Shown: piece after piece, positions 44,748-55,072 of the stretch | Layout of the letters: the number at the start of each line of letters is the position of its first letter | Numbering within the stretch: the stretch's first letter is position 1 | Assembly: GCF_002087085.1 (NCBI RefSeq) | Contig: NZ_MWQY01000006.1 | Span: 152,259-216,258 of the forward strand | Length of the DNA: 64,000 bases | Direction of reading: 5' to 3' | Source of the DNA: Marispirochaeta aestuarii | Lineage (GTDB): Bacteria > Spirochaetota > Spirochaetia > JC444 > Marispirochaetaceae | Position numbers and translations under genes: made by a program | The notes under the pieces: generated by a model | The model's input: only the letters and a program-made list of their open reading frames with translations | The model's database searches: none | What the model was told of the DNA's origin: nothing

Positions 44748-45764
44748 CTATAGGCTGAACTCTTCGTCCGTAAGCTTGAAGATGCTCTCCATTCCTGAAG
44801 ACGAAAACAGCTTCTTCTCTTCCGTAACCAGAAGCGCTTCAATACCCTCCATGGACTCCACGAGTTCAAGTCCCTTCTCCACACCAAGAACAAAGACCAG
44901 GGTGGACAGGGCATCGGCGTCCATGGAATTCTCTGCCACAATGGTAACCGAGCTTAAACCGTTTTCCACCGGAAAACCTGTTTCCGGATCCAGAATGTGG
45001 TGGTATCTCTTGCCATCCAGGGTAAAGAACCGTTCATAGGGTCCCGAGGTAACAACCGCCCGGTCTGCCACGGTCAGCACACCCAGATAACTTCCCCGAT
45101 TTGATTCAGGATTCTGAACACCAATACGCCACAGGGAGCCGTCGGGCTTTTTCCCGTGGGCATAGACATTGCCGCCCAGATTAATCAGTGCATGCTTTAC
45201 CCCGGAATCCTCCAGGATCCGGACAATCTCGTCCGCGGCATATCCTTTGGCTATCCCCCCCAGGTCGATGGCCATTCCCGGATTTTCCAGGGCGACGCTC
45301 TCTCCTTCAATACGGACCCGCCTGTAATTAATACGCGAGACGGCATCCCGGATCTCTTCGGCGGAAGGAACACGCCCCGGATTCTCTTTTCCTATTCCCC
45401 AGAGCTCCACAAGGGGCCCGATGGTAATATCGAAACGTCCTCCCCCGAGCTGAGAAAAATGGAGCCCCCGTTCAACAACCTCCAGGGTGGAAGAGCTTAC
45501 GGACGCTCCTCCGTCCCCGGCCTTCCGGTTGATCGCGGCTACCTCACTCTCTTCGCCGGTATAGGACATCAGACGGTCAATCTCTCGAATGCGGGCAAAG
45601 CTTTCTTCCAGTACCGGGGAGGGTTTTCGTGCATATACCGTTACGGTACAGGTGGTCCCCAGCAGATCGATCTCGGTCCGGGTGGACTGTTCAAGGCCGC
45701 AGGAGGCGAGTATCAGAAAAACTATTCCGGGGATCAGAATTTTGACAGATGAAACTCGTGACAT
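44748..45764 (-). CDS. apbE: FAD:protein FMN transferase (ApbE), lipoprotein
   Basis: A 338-residue protein with lipobox LILASC in the signal sequence and the ApbE signatures: SYTGEESEVAAINR, GGRFDITIGPLVELWG, DLGGIAKGYAAD, NLGGNVYAHG, and MDADALSTLVFVLG with the metal-binding acids. It attaches FMN to threonine residues of exported redox proteins, such as Rnf/Nqr subunits. It starts 4 bp after the topA stop. None of its usual targets is in this window. Confidence 0.95.
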   Translation of the reverse strand: MSRVSSVKILIPGIVFLILASCGLEQSTRTEIDLLGTTCTVTVYARKPSPVLEESFARIREIDRLMSYTGEESEVAAINRKAGDGGASVSSSTLEVVERGLHFSQLGGGRFDITIGPLVELWGIGKENPGRVPSAEEIRDAVSRINYRRVRIEGESVALENPGMAIDLGGIAKGYAADEIVRILEDSGVKHALINLGGNVYAHGKKPDGSLWRIGVQNPESNRGSYLGVLTVADRAVVTSGPYERFFTLDGKRYHHILDPETGFPVENGLSSVTIVAENSMDADALSTLVFVLGVEKGLELVESMEGIEALLVTEEKKLFSSSGMESIFKLTDEEFSL

Positions 45765-45768
45765 AATA

Positions 45769-48468
45769 TCAGCTGGTGCTCCGTTTCGTGGTATTCTTCT
45801 TTTTTGATGTCTTTCCGGGAGAGCCGGAGGCGGATTTCTTTTCCTCCTGCTGCCATCGGCCGTCGGTGAAATAGGCCCGCCAGCCGCTGGCCTTTCCGTC
45901 CTTTTCGCTCATAAGGTAATGAATCTTTTCCTTACGGCTGAAACGGATAATTGCCTTGTTCCCCTGGGGATCCTCCGTGGGAGCATCGGCAAAATAACAA
46001 TATTTCGGATCGATCTCATCCATATGCGACAGGATCTCCTCTACCAGAGGTGCCCGTGTTTCACGGTTCTTCGGGAATTTGCTCGCCGCAAGGAAAAGTC
46101 CCGCAGCCCCGTCCCGGAGAAGGTAGTGATCATCCACCTTTTCGCACTTGAGTTCCGGCATGGGAACCGGATCCATCTTGGGTGGTGCCGGCTCTCCGTT
46201 GCGCAGAAGCTTGCGGGTATTGCTGCACTCCTCGTTGGTACAGGCAAAGAATTTGCCGAAGCGTCCGGTTTTCAACTGCATCTCCGCCCCGCACTTATCG
46301 CACTCCAGGGTAGGCCCGTCGTAACCCTTGATCTTGAACCTGCCCTCCTCGACCTCGAAACCGGGACAGTCAGGATTATTACCGCAGATATGAAGCTTAC
46401 GCCCCTCGTCGATCAGATAGGAATCCATGGCCGTGGCGCAGAGAGGACAGCGGTGCCTCTGAGTCAGGAGCCGGGCCTCCTCTTCATCGTCGGTATCCGC
46501 ACGGACCACCTCATCCCCGGGGATAAGGTTCATGGTCTGCTTGCAGCGTTCCCTGGGGGGCAGGTTGTAGCCGGAGCAGCCGAGAAAAACCCCGGTGCTT
46601 CCTGTGCGTATCTGCATGTGTCGTCCGCAGGCGGGACAGGGAATATCCGTATCTGTAGGGGTATTGGGACGCATACCGTTCTTTTCTGAATAGGCCTCCG
46701 TGAGTTTATCGCTGAATCCGGCATAGAAGCTGTCCAGAACGGCCCGCCAGTTTCTGTGCCCCGCGGCGATCTCGTCCAGGGTCTCCTCCATGGCGGCGGT
46801 AAAATTATAATCCAGAAGATCGTTGAAATTCTCCACAAGACGATCGGTAACGATATCCCCGATTTTCTGGGCATAGAACCTGCGGTTCTCGAGTTTTACA
46901 TATCCCCTGTCCTGGATCGTGGAAATAATCGCCGCGTAGGTGGAAGGACGGCCGATACCCCGTTTTTCAAGCTCCTTGACCAGGCTTGCCTCGGTATAGC
47001 GGGGTGCCGGTTTGGTAAAGTGCTGAGACGGGTCCAGTTTTTTCAGATTCAGTTGCTCCCCTTCCTTGAGGTCGGGCAGCACTATATCCTCATCGCTCTT
47101 GCCCTGGGGCGGCAGAACCTTCAGGTGACCGTCGAAGATGATTACCCGTCCCCTGGTCCTGAGTTCAAATTCCCCGGCTTTTACCGTGATCGAGGAACTC
47201 AAGTATTCTGCCGGGGGCATCTGGCTGGCGACAAAGCGCTGCCAGATCAACTCGTAGAGCCGCACCCCGTCGGAATCGATTCCCGTCAGATGTCCCGTCC
47301 GGATTCTTACATCCGAAGGACGGATTGCCTCATGGGCCTCCTGGGCCTGTTCTCCCGAGGCATAGATATTCGGCTGTTCCGGCAGATACTCACTTCCGTA
47401 CTTCTCTTCGATATACCCACGACACATGTTCAGTGCCTCGGTACTCAAAGCGGTGGAGTCGGTACGCATGTAGGTAATGTACCCCGCCTCGTAGAGCCGC
47501 TGGGCCAGCATCATGGTCTTTTTTACGGAGAAACCGAGGCGTGTGCTGGCCGCCTGCTGAAGGGTGGAGGTAATAAAAGGCGGTTTCGGCCGGCTTTTGG
47601 TGGGCTTGTCCTGGCGGGAGTCGACAACGTACTCCGCCTTCTCAAGGAGCTTCAGGGCCTCATCGGTCTCCTCCCTGCTGCCCGGACGAAAATTCTTCCC
47701 GTCCCGCCGGGCTACCTGGAACCTGGCCTCCTCCCGGGAAGAATCCCGGAGAAGGTCGGCAAAGACCTCCCAGTACTCTTCGGGAACAAAGGAGCGGATC
47801 TCCCGTTCCCGCTCCACAACCAGACGAACCGCCACCGACTGTACCCGGCCGGCGGAGAGTCCCCGTGCAACCTTGGCCCATAAAAGCGGGGAGATCATAA
47901 ATCCCACAACCCGGTCCAGAAAGCGACGGGTCTGCTGGGCCTCGACCCTGGAGCTGTCCACAACTCCGGGGTTCTTAAAGGCTTCTGTAATGGCGCTCTT
48001 GGTTATTTCGTTAAAAACCACCCGTTTGAAGCGCTGTTCATCGATCTCAAGAGCCTCCATCAGGTGCCAGGCGATGGCTTCCCCTTCGCGGTCAAGGTCG
48101 GTGGCAAGGTAGATGGTGTCGGACTTTTCCGCCTGGGCTTTCAGTTCCTTCAGGACCTTCTCTTTACCGGGAAGAATCTCGTAACGGGCGGCCCAGCCGT
48201 TTTCCGGATCAACCCCCATACGGGCAATGGACTGTTCCCTGGCCCGCTGTCTGCGGTATTCGTCCTTTTCCTCGGGAGACATCTTCCGGGTCCGGGCAGC
48301 AAGCCGGGCCCTTTCGCTGGGATCCATGGTTTTTCCGCCGTTTTTTCCCGATACGGGAAGGTCACGGATATGACCCACGCTGGATTTGACCACAAAGTCT
48401 TTACCGAGATATTTATTAATTGTCTTAGCCTTGGCAGGAGATTCTACAATCACCAATGATTTTGCCAT
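45769..48468 (-). CDS. topA: DNA topoisomerase I
   Basis: An 899-residue type IA topoisomerase. The Toprim domain begins [20 protein letters not shown] and has [13 protein letters not shown]; the active-site Tyr is in [13 protein letters not shown]. Three four-Cys zinc-binding regions follow ([24 protein letters not shown]), then an extra basic domain ending in a Lys/Ser-rich tail. It relaxes negative supercoils. It is a little longer than the E. coli enzyme because of the C-terminal addition. The start ATG 48468 has no close Shine-Dalgarno site; GGAAAA is about 18 nt upstream. Confidence 0.97.
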   Translation of the reverse strand: MAKSLVIVESPAKAKTINKYLGKDFVVKSSVGHIRDLPVSGKNGGKTMDPSERARLAARTRKMSPEEKDEYRRQRAREQSIARMGVDPENGWAARYEILPGKEKVLKELKAQAEKSDTIYLATDLDREGEAIAWHLMEALEIDEQRFKRVVFNEITKSAITEAFKNPGVVDSSRVEAQQTRRFLDRVVGFMISPLLWAKVARGLSAGRVQSVAVRLVVEREREIRSFVPEEYWEVFADLLRDSSREEARFQVARRDGKNFRPGSREETDEALKLLEKAEYVVDSRQDKPTKSRPKPPFITSTLQQAASTRLGFSVKKTMMLAQRLYEAGYITYMRTDSTALSTEALNMCRGYIEEKYGSEYLPEQPNIYASGEQAQEAHEAIRPSDVRIRTGHLTGIDSDGVRLYELIWQRFVASQMPPAEYLSSSITVKAGEFELRTRGRVIIFDGHLKVLPPQGKSDEDIVLPDLKEGEQLNLKKLDPSQHFTKPAPRYTEASLVKELEKRGIGRPSTYAAIISTIQDRGYVKLENRRFYAQKIGDIVTDRLVENFNDLLDYNFTAAMEETLDEIAAGHRNWRAVLDSFYAGFSDKLTEAYSEKNGMRPNTPTDTDIPCPACGRHMQIRTGSTGVFLGCSGYNLPPRERCKQTMNLIPGDEVVRADTDDEEEARLLTQRHRCPLCATAMDSYLIDEGRKLHICGNNPDCPGFEVEEGRFKIKGYDGPTLECDKCGAEMQLKTGRFGKFFACTNEECSNTRKLLRNGEPAPPKMDPVPMPELKCEKVDDHYLLRDGAAGLFLAASKFPKNRETRAPLVEEILSHMDEIDPKYCYFADAPTEDPQGNKAIIRFSRKEKIHYLMSEKDGKASGWRAYFTDGRWQQEEKKSASGSPGKTSKKKNTTKRSTS

Positions 48469-48599
48469 ATATGGATAACCGTTTTCCTTTCTGGATGCTC
48501 GAGGGGACTCCCTGAAAATAACGGTTCCTATGATCGTAGGAATTTTCTCAGTATGTCAAGGGTAACTGAAGCAGGCGGCCGATTCAGCAATATGCGGCT

Positions 48600-50126
48600 T
48601 TACCTGGTCAGATTCCGGGACACCTTGGGCCGTTTTCGGGGAAAGGGATTAATCTTGTCAAACTGTCCGTCCGTACCGTAGTACTTTCCTCCCGGCCGGA
48701 GGATTCTGACTTCAAAGTGCAGATGAGGTCCGGTGGAAGCTCCGGTGGATCCGATTTCTCCCAGTTTCTGATTGACTGATACCTTTACGCCCGCTCCAAG
48801 GGGCGATTTCTCGGCAAGATGGGAATAGAAGGTGCGCCAGGTGGTCGCCCTGGGATAGGCCTTGCGTATATCATCGGTGAGTTCGTGTTCAATTTCCAGA
48901 GTCCAGCCATAGCGTTCATCGAAGCTGTTCTGGGTAACAGTCCCGTCGGCCACGGAGACCACGTCCCCTGCGGGATTACCGTCCCGGATAATTTCACCGG
49001 CATAGTTGATAAGACTGATATTTGCCACGTTCATGATATCCACCGCGTAATGGGGCTGATAGCCCCCGGAACCCAGAGGATCAATCCGTTTATCCATGAA
49101 ACCCGAGGTCATACGAAAACCTTTACCGTCGTTGGGCCTTCCGGGGACGCGAACGGGATAGACCATATCGGCGAAAGCCGGTTCGTAGAGGGAGAAGGGG
49201 ATAATCTTTTCTTCGCTGGTCGCAAGAAGAATTCGCGCCTGGTATTCCTCGCTGGGAAGCTTGGACATCTCGTAGATAATCTCTCCGTAGCTGGCGGCCT
49301 CAAGGATATTCGCCGCAATCAGGCGGTAGGCCTCCTTGCGTGCCGGAAGACGATAGGTCAGCTCTTCCGCAAGACGCAGAACATTTATGTAGGCCTGTCT
49401 GCGGCTGAACTCAAAGTCCCGTTCCTTGTTGGCCAGGGTATCCTTGAGCACCTGAAGGTCCAGATCGGCATTGGAGATAAAGGACTGGATGTTCTCGAAC
49501 TGCTCCTCCGATTCCATCTGATAACGGGTAATGGTATCGTCTATCTCCTGTTTTACCTTGGAGAGGGAGGTCAGCCGTACGGAAGAGAAAAAGGTAACCC
49601 CAAGAAGCAGAACAATCCCCGCGGCAAAAGCCGCATGGCTGAGGATACGGGTACGATGGGATCGGCTCAATGACCGCAGGATCGACTCATTCCCCTCGAG
49701 ATCCACAATCAGGTCCTTGCCGGAGGCCTGCAGCTCCTCAGAATAGTAGAAGCCTGAAGGAGTTATCCCTTTATAGAGGACATCCAGTTTTTCATCCAGG
49801 TCCTTCAGTTCCGGAAGCAGGTCCTGCAGAAAAATCTGCCTGCCGTTCCGCTCCACATTGACGGTTTCCCAGACCGCGTGGTGATGAAAAGTCCAGCTTC
49901 TGAACAGCCGCCCCACCCCGTCCAGATTCTTCACCATCTCCTGAAACAGGAGAGAATCCCGGTCCAGAAGAGAGACCACCACAAAATAGCTGCCTCTGCC
50001 CCCCTTCCCCAGACGGCAGGGAACCGAAGGTGATGTATATGAGGAGCCATAGCCCAGACGACGCATCGAGAAATCGATAACCCGCTGAACCAGAGCATCC
50101 CTGGTTGCCTGTTTGTCCTTCTTCAT
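48600..50126 (-). CDS. Membrane-anchored M23 family metallopeptidase with cytoplasmic N-terminal domain
   Basis: A 508-residue protein. Unlike usual M23 enzymes it has no signal peptide; the first 160 residues are soluble and unrecognised, followed by a single membrane helix (about 164-185, AAFAAGIVLLLGVTFF), a coiled-coil stretch and a C-terminal LytM/M23 domain. Zinc ligands are in PHYAVDI and GPHLHFEV, so it should be an active peptidoglycan endopeptidase outside the membrane. The inner domain could sense or position it from the cytoplasm. It lies 131 bp upstream of topA on the same strand. Confidence 0.88.
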   Translation of the reverse strand: MKKDKQATRDALVQRVIDFSMRRLGYGSSYTSPSVPCRLGKGGRGSYFVVVSLLDRDSLLFQEMVKNLDGVGRLFRSWTFHHHAVWETVNVERNGRQIFLQDLLPELKDLDEKLDVLYKGITPSGFYYSEELQASGKDLIVDLEGNESILRSLSRSHRTRILSHAAFAAGIVLLLGVTFFSSVRLTSLSKVKQEIDDTITRYQMESEEQFENIQSFISNADLDLQVLKDTLANKERDFEFSRRQAYINVLRLAEELTYRLPARKEAYRLIAANILEAASYGEIIYEMSKLPSEEYQARILLATSEEKIIPFSLYEPAFADMVYPVRVPGRPNDGKGFRMTSGFMDKRIDPLGSGGYQPHYAVDIMNVANISLINYAGEIIRDGNPAGDVVSVADGTVTQNSFDERYGWTLEIEHELTDDIRKAYPRATTWRTFYSHLAEKSPLGAGVKVSVNQKLGEIGSTGASTGPHLHFEVRILRPGGKYYGTDGQFDKINPFPRKRPKVSRNLTR

Positions 50127-50397
50127 ACTACATACCCCATCCCATTGGGCATCCCTTCATTGTATACAGAGCTCCGGTCGTCATTGCTGGTTGTTTAGTT
50201 ACACAAGTGGGCTGCTGTTGCTCGGTCTAAATAGTAAGAAAATAGTGCAAGAGTTTCAAGAGTTGAACAGGACATCCGGTAAATTCATCCATTTATTCCA
50301 AAATAGTCATTCAGCACCCCAAAAGGCCCTCTTGCATTTGCAAAAACTACACGGTAGCTTGAATGGTACATAGAACAACCATCCAAGGAGAACAGGC
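50127..50397. other. 271-bp intergenic region
   Basis: A divergent region between the M23 peptidase and cupin genes. A weak promoter for the cupin gene may be TTGCAT-N17-TAGCTT (50332-50360), followed by AAGGAG (50385-50390). A small palindrome TTGCATTTGCAA overlaps the -35. No gene or structured RNA is recognised. Confidence 0.4.
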
Positions 50398-50742
50398 ATG
50401 ATTATCAAAGAGCAGGAGATGAAAAAGGACACCCAGCAGAATATGCGGGGAGGAAAAGGCAGCATCGAACTCAAGTTTCTCGTAGCCCCGGAAAAGATGC
50501 CCCATGGACGCATGATTGCACAGATCACCATTCCCGTGGGCGCAAGCATCGGGGAACACGAACACGTAAACGAAACAGAGTACTACATCATCACTGAAGG
50601 CGAAGGGACCGTCCGGGACAACGGCACAGATTATCCCGTCAAAGCCGGAGAGGTGGTGATGACCCCCAACGGATCCACCCACAGCATAGAGAATACCGGA
50701 TCGGCGACCCTGAAAATGATCGCCGTAATTATCCTCGACTGA
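50398..50742 (+). CDS. Small cupin-domain protein
   Basis: A 114-residue single-domain cupin with metal ligands in GEHEHVNETEYYI and the second His in TPNGSTHSIEN. It is probably a cytoplasmic metal-dependent isomerase, dioxygenase or sensor; the substrate cannot be inferred. AAGGAG lies 7 nt before the ATG. Its end overlaps the convergent patB gene by 14 bp. Confidence 0.88.
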   Translation: MIIKEQEMKKDTQQNMRGGKGSIELKFLVAPEKMPHGRMIAQITIPVGASIGEHEHVNETEYYIITEGEGTVRDNGTDYPVKAGEVVMTPNGSTHSIENTGSATLKMIAVIILD

Positions 50743-51901
50743 GAGCTTCTTTTATCCTCCCGAGACCTTCTTCCAGGAGGGTCCGGGGGGCTGCAAAATT
50801 CAGACGCATAAACCCTGAACCGCCGGTACCGAAACTCGCACCGGAATTGAGTCCCACTCTGGCCTCCCGGGCAAAAAAACGCGCCAGTTCGGAATCGTCC
50901 ATCTCCATCTCACGGCAATCCAGCCATGAAAGGAAGCCGGCCTCCGGAAGGTTGGCCCGGATACCCGGACACCCGGCGGCAAGGAAATCCGCCGTCAGGC
51001 GCCGGTTTGCATCAAGGTACTCAACAAGTTCTGCCAGCCACTCGTCGCAGTCAGTGAAGGCCGCCCGTAAAGCGCACAGGCCGAAAAGATTGGGATGCCC
51101 CGTAATAGATCCGAGGGACTTCGTAAAAGTTCTCCGAAGAGCCGGATCCTCGATAATGGTAACGGAGGTAGCGAGCCCCGCCACATTGAAGGTCTTGGAA
51201 GCGGCAATGCAGCTTATGGTTCTTTGCCGGGCTTCCTCGCTCAGGCTGGCAAGGGGAGTATGCTGGTTTTCCGGGTAGACGATCTCCCCGTGGATCTCAT
51301 CGGATACAAGGGTCAGCTCGTATCGGGAGGCTATCTGAACAAGAGACTCCAACTCCTCCCGGGTCCAGACACGGCCCACCGGATTATGGGGACTGCATAA
51401 AAGAAGCATCTTCGCATCCCGGGCCTTATTTTCAAGATCTTCATAATCGATCTCCCAGCGACCATCTTCAGTACAGCGGAGAGGGCTCTCGACCACCCGT
51501 CGCCCCTCTTCCCGAACGAGAGAGAAGAAGGGTGGATATACCGGCGGCATAACCAGGACCCCATCTCCAGGTTCCGTGCAGGCCCGTACAGCAACAGTTA
51601 CGGCGGGAACAACCCCGGGGGTAAAGATTACATCATTTTCGACCAGGGGCCAGTTGTACAAACGCCGCATCCGACTCAAAACCGCATTGACGGTGGCATC
51701 ATCGGCCCCGGTATAACCGTACACCGGGTGCTCCACCCGTTCGGTCAAGGCGCGGATAACCGGTCCCGGGGCGGGAAAATCCATGTCCGCGACCCACATG
51801 GGAAGAACATCACTGCTGCCGTAGAGCTTTTCAGTAAGCTCCCATTTAATCGATCCGCTTCCCCGGCGGTCGATAATCTCGTCAAAGAGGGATTTTTTCA
51901 T
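50729..51901 (-). CDS. PatB/MalY-type cystathionine beta-lyase (PLP enzyme)
   Basis: A 390-residue aminotransferase-fold enzyme beginning MKKSLFDEIIDRRGSGSIKW, with VLPMWVADMDFPAP, NPVGRVWTREEL and the PLP lysine in AASKTFNVAG. Members split cystathionine or cysteine-S-conjugates at the C-S bond and may also act as aminotransferases. The frame extends to 51958 but the family start is ATG 51901. A TTTACC-N17-TACTAT promoter ends 6 nt before it, with no Shine-Dalgarno site. Confidence 0.93.
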   Translation of the reverse strand: MKKSLFDEIIDRRGSGSIKWELTEKLYGSSDVLPMWVADMDFPAPGPVIRALTERVEHPVYGYTGADDATVNAVLSRMRRLYNWPLVENDVIFTPGVVPAVTVAVRACTEPGDGVLVMPPVYPPFFSLVREEGRRVVESPLRCTEDGRWEIDYEDLENKARDAKMLLLCSPHNPVGRVWTREELESLVQIASRYELTLVSDEIHGEIVYPENQHTPLASLSEEARQRTISCIAASKTFNVAGLATSVTIIEDPALRRTFTKSLGSITGHPNLFGLCALRAAFTDCDEWLAELVEYLDANRRLTADFLAAGCPGIRANLPEAGFLSWLDCREMEMDDSELARFFAREARVGLNSGASFGTGGSGFMRLNFAAPRTLLEEGLGRIKEALSRG

Positions 51902-51907
51902 AGGCCC

Positions 51908-51936
51908 ATAGTAGCGATGAAAACCCGCAGGGTAAA
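51908..51936 (-). promoter_or_regulatory. Predicted promoter abutting the PatB-type gene start
   Basis: TTTACC (51936-51931), 17 nt, TACTAT (51913-51908), then GGGCCT and ATG 51901. The predicted leader is zero to one nucleotide. Confidence 0.45.
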
Positions 51937-52010
51937 GCTCGCGAGGATCATTTTCCATCTCTTCACCAAAAGGAGAGTTCCCGGTATACTGGCAGGGAAC
52001 TGGAGGATGA

Positions 52011-52595
52011 ATGCACCGCTTATACGATGAAAAAGACTGCGTCTATAAAGGCGCCTCCATAAACGAAACCATCGATTACTATTTCGAAAGCCATGAGCAG
52101 ATACCCGGGGCACGAAACCAGCTTAATGCCGCCCTGAGCCAGGCAAAAAAGAGCGGAGAGAATGTTATCTCGGCAAAAACCGGCCTCACCGCAGCCTGGG
52201 ACAACCGGAACCAGGAGTACCTGCTGATTGCCAAGAACGAATATAATCCCGCCAATCTGGCCGCCGCCCTTTTCGATCTTCTGGTGGAAGACCCCGGTGC
52301 GGTCGACCTCGACGAGTCCCTCAAGGATGTGGACACCCTGATTGACCGTTATATCGGCCGCATTGAGCAGATGGAGGAGCTTGATTTCAGCACCGAGAAG
52401 GGCTCCCTGAAGAATCTGATGCGGACCCTGCGGGAGAGCCTTCACCTTGTGGACGAGACCGAGCTTACGGAAGCTGAAATGGAACGTCTCTCGGACCAGA
52501 TTGACCAGGAGTTCTACGCCCCCGCAGCGGAGCTGCTTGAGAAGATCCTGGAGCGGGTGGCCATTCCCCTCAAACTGGCGAACGCGGAGAACTAG
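52011..52595 (+). CDS. Hypothetical cytoplasmic protein
   Basis: A 194-residue protein without a signal peptide or membrane helix. It is mostly helical and acidic, with INETIDYYFESHEQIPGARN near the start and KEYNP-like and LLVEDPGAVDLDE stretches. No family recognised. The start is supported by GGAGGATG just upstream. It overlaps the convergent HD gene by 4 bp. Confidence 0.72.
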   Translation: MHRLYDEKDCVYKGASINETIDYYFESHEQIPGARNQLNAALSQAKKSGENVISAKTGLTAAWDNRNQEYLLIAKNEYNPANLAAALFDLLVEDPGAVDLDESLKDVDTLIDRYIGRIEQMEELDFSTEKGSLKNLMRTLRESLHLVDETELTEAEMERLSDQIDQEFYAPAAELLEKILERVAIPLKLANAEN

Positions 52596-53176
52596 CTCTC
52601 CGCGGCACTCCCTGCCAGGCCGATCTGCTCCGCCACCGGTCGCATCCCCGTGATGGTTTCCGAGATGAGCTCCGAAAGTTCCATTCCCAGCATTTCCGCA
52701 CCCTGGGCGATAATCTCCCGGTTAGCCCCCGCAGCAAAGGCCTTCTGATTCCACTTTTTCTTTACCGATTTCGCGCTCATATCCAGAATACTCTTTGAAG
52801 GCCGCACAAGGGCTGTAGCGGTTACCAGTCCCGTAAGCTCGTCGGTGGCAAAGAGGACCTTTTCCATATCGCTTTTCGGCTCTACCTCGGTGACGATACC
52901 CCAGCCGTGACTCACAACAGCCCGGACGAGTTCCTCCGGCCAGCCTCGCTCTTTAAGAATCTCCTCCGTCTTTTTGCAGTGCTCTTCCGGCCATTTTTCG
53001 TAGTCAAGATCATGGACAAGCCCCACCACCCCCCAGACCTCGGCATCCCCTCTAAAGCGGGGAGCAAAATGACGCATAACCGCTTCCACGCTGAGGGCAT
53101 GCTTTATCAGGCTTTCGCTCTGATTGTACTCTGTTAAAAGCGCGTAGGCTTCTTCTCGCGTCGGAAAGTCAGACAT
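52592..53176 (-). CDS. HD-domain phosphohydrolase-like protein
   Basis: A 194-residue single HD domain: SLIKHALSVEAVMRHFA (first His), LVHDLDYEKWP (HD), VSHGWG, and a final Asp in FATDELTGLV. All metal ligands appear present. Small HD proteins of this kind hydrolyse nucleotides or act in signalling; the substrate is unknown. AAGGAG lies 9 nt upstream. It overlaps the convergent hypothetical gene by 4 bp. Confidence 0.88.
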   Translation of the reverse strand: MSDFPTREEAYALLTEYNQSESLIKHALSVEAVMRHFAPRFRGDAEVWGVVGLVHDLDYEKWPEEHCKKTEEILKERGWPEELVRAVVSHGWGIVTEVEPKSDMEKVLFATDELTGLVTATALVRPSKSILDMSAKSVKKKWNQKAFAAGANREIIAQGAEMLGMELSELISETITGMRPVAEQIGLAGSAAES

Positions 53177-53233
53177 CGCTGCGGACTCCTTTCAGATTGA
53201 ATTATCGATCAGGATGATTCTACCACATTCCGC

Positions 53234-53263
53234 TTGCCGCCGCACGCCCCTGCAGGGTATGCT
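53234..53263 (+). promoter_or_regulatory. Predicted promoter close to the galU start
   Basis: TTGCCG (53234-53239), 18 nt, TATGCT (53258-53263), then 9 nt to ATG 53273. The predicted leader is only about 3 nt, so the AAGG at 53265-53268 probably lies at or before the transcript start and would not serve as a ribosome site. Confidence 0.4.
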
Positions 53264-53272
53264 TAAGGCCGT

Positions 53273-54124
53273 ATGAAAGGTGTAATTGTCGCTGCCGGCT
53301 ACGGAACCCGCTTTTTACCGGTGACCAAAACAATCCCCAAAGAGATGCTGCCCCTGATAGACAGACCGGCCATCGATTTTATCATGGACGAATTTGCCGC
53401 CGCGGGTATTCATGAGGTGCTAATAATCAGTTCCCGCAGAAAGAAATCCCTGGAGGACTACTTTGACCGGGAGGTCGAGCTGGAATCGGTCTTTAAAAAA
53501 GAGGGAGCCACGGACAAGCTCGCCAGAATTGAACCGTCTGACATGAAGGTATTCTTTACCCGGCAGAAGGAGATGCGCGGTACCGGAGACGCCCTGCTCT
53601 GCGCCCGTCCATTCTGCAGCGACGAGCCTTTTATCGTCGCCTATCCCGACGACCTGCACTTCGGCGAGGTACCCCTTGCACGGCAGCTTGTCTCCGTCTA
53701 CGAAAAAACCGGCTGCTCCGTGATGTCCACCCTGCACGATCCGCCGAATCTGGAACGCTACGGCGTTCTGGCTCTGGCAGACGACGGCCTGCATGTTACA
53801 GACATCGTGGAAAAACCCGCACCGGGAACTGAACCCAGCAGAGAGGCCTCCATCGGCCGTTTTCTCCTTACGCCGGAGATTTTTGAACATCTGGAAGACG
53901 GCTGGCAGAAACACCTGACGGGGCCGAAGCCGGAAAGCGAGTACTTCCACGTTTACGCTTTAAAGAAGCTGATGGACGCCGGGAAGGTCGTCTACCACCC
54001 CATAGAGGGAGAACGCCTGGACACGGGGGCTCCGGCCGGCTATCTTCGTGCCCTGCTGCGTTACGCGGCAAGGGACCCGGAGCTGGCCGCGGAGATACGC
54101 TCAGCCGCCGCGGAATTAGAATAA
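53273..54124 (+). CDS. galU: UTP-glucose-1-phosphate uridylyltransferase
   Basis: A 283-residue nucleotidyltransferase starting VIVAAGYGTRFLPVTKTIPKEMLP, followed by PAIDFIMDEF, GTGDALLCARPF and YPDDLHFGE, ending in VEKPAPG and a sugar-binding LDTGAPAGYL. It makes UDP-glucose for surface polysaccharide or glycolipid synthesis. An in-frame TAA nine bases upstream fixes ATG 53273 as the first start. Convergent with a GT2 gene about 100 bp away. Confidence 0.95.
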   Translation: MKGVIVAAGYGTRFLPVTKTIPKEMLPLIDRPAIDFIMDEFAAAGIHEVLIISSRRKKSLEDYFDREVELESVFKKEGATDKLARIEPSDMKVFFTRQKEMRGTGDALLCARPFCSDEPFIVAYPDDLHFGEVPLARQLVSVYEKTGCSVMSTLHDPPNLERYGVLALADDGLHVTDIVEKPAPGTEPSREASIGRFLLTPEIFEHLEDGWQKHLTGPKPESEYFHVYALKKLMDAGKVVYHPIEGERLDTGAPAGYLRALLRYAARDPELAAEIRSAAAELE

Positions 54125-54223
54125 AAGAGCTTACAGCCGCTATAAGATCTCTGTGTTATCCGAGCCTCCGTGGCAAATCTCACAATCCTTCCCATCCTGT
54201 ATATCTTTGTTCCGCTTTTTTCC

Positions 54224-55060
54224 TTACTCTCCAGAACGGTTCAAACGCTCCAGTCTGTCGTAGAATCCCCGGACATCCTCATCACGTCCCCGCTTAATGG
54301 CGCCTGCGGACCAGATCCGGAGTTTCTTTTGCAGCATCGCCCGGGTCTCATGGCGACAATCCCGCGGCAAGCGATCCTGTTCCAGCAGCCGGAAAAGGGC
54401 TTCAATGCGGAACCCTTCGATCTGGCCGTGTTTTTCAGAAAGCTGCTCCCAATCTCCTGCTCTTTTAACAGTGAGGGCTTCATCAAGGTAAGAGACAAGG
54501 TAACGGCTGGTTACACGCAGCCAGAACTCGTAATCCTCCGCGACCTCCAGGGATTCGTCGAAACCCCCGAGTTCCTCGAAGACTGCCTTCCGCATCAGTA
54601 CCGTGGAGGGACCGATGGTACACTTCCAGAGGGCATCGGAAAAAATGTTTCCCTCCCGAACGTGCTTCTGCCCCTTCTGGCTGACCGTTTTTGCTCCCCG
54701 CCGCCAGTGCTCGCGAGTGTGGATCAGAGGTACATCCGGCTGTGCATCCAGCAGGGGTACCTGTCGTGCGAGTTTCTCCGGCAGCCAGAGATCATCGGAA
54801 TCGAGAAAGGCAATGTATTCACCCTGTGCTGCTTCCACCCCGCGGTTGCGTACTGCCCCGGGCATTCCGCAGTGAGGAATCTGCAGATAGCGAATATCCT
54901 CATCGTTTCTGAGCCTGGGGGTCTCGTCATCGGAACCGTCATCGACGACAATCAGCTCAAAGTCCCAGAACGACTGGGCTCTGACTGATTCGACTGCTTC
55001 GGTGAGCAGGGGATAACGGTTGTAGGCTGGAATTATGATGGAGACTCGGGGATTATCCAT
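54224..55060 (-). CDS. Family 2 glycosyltransferase
   Basis: A 278-residue GT-A enzyme: VSIIIPAYNRYPLLTEAVESV, ELIVVDDGSDDET, and FLDSDDLWLPEKL with the DxD-type metal motif. There is no membrane helix, so it is cytoplasmic or membrane-peripheral. The acceptor is probably a surface glycan, which would fit nearby galU. ATG 55060 is preferred because it precedes the first Rossmann strand; the frame also opens at 55117. No Shine-Dalgarno site is seen. Confidence 0.92.
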   Translation of the reverse strand: MDNPRVSIIIPAYNRYPLLTEAVESVRAQSFWDFELIVVDDGSDDETPRLRNDEDIRYLQIPHCGMPGAVRNRGVEAAQGEYIAFLDSDDLWLPEKLARQVPLLDAQPDVPLIHTREHWRRGAKTVSQKGQKHVREGNIFSDALWKCTIGPSTVLMRKAVFEELGGFDESLEVAEDYEFWLRVTSRYLVSYLDEALTVKRAGDWEQLSEKHGQIEGFRIEALFRLLEQDRLPRDCRHETRAMLQKKLRIWSAGAIKRGRDEDVRGFYDRLERLNRSGE

Positions 55061-55072
55061 AGACTGCCGATA

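Noticed and set aside
50253..50290. CAAGAGTTGA followed by GGACATCCGG, recalling the flank of repeat copy B
   Set aside because: Alignment needs several gaps and the core TGACGACGCAGG is absent.
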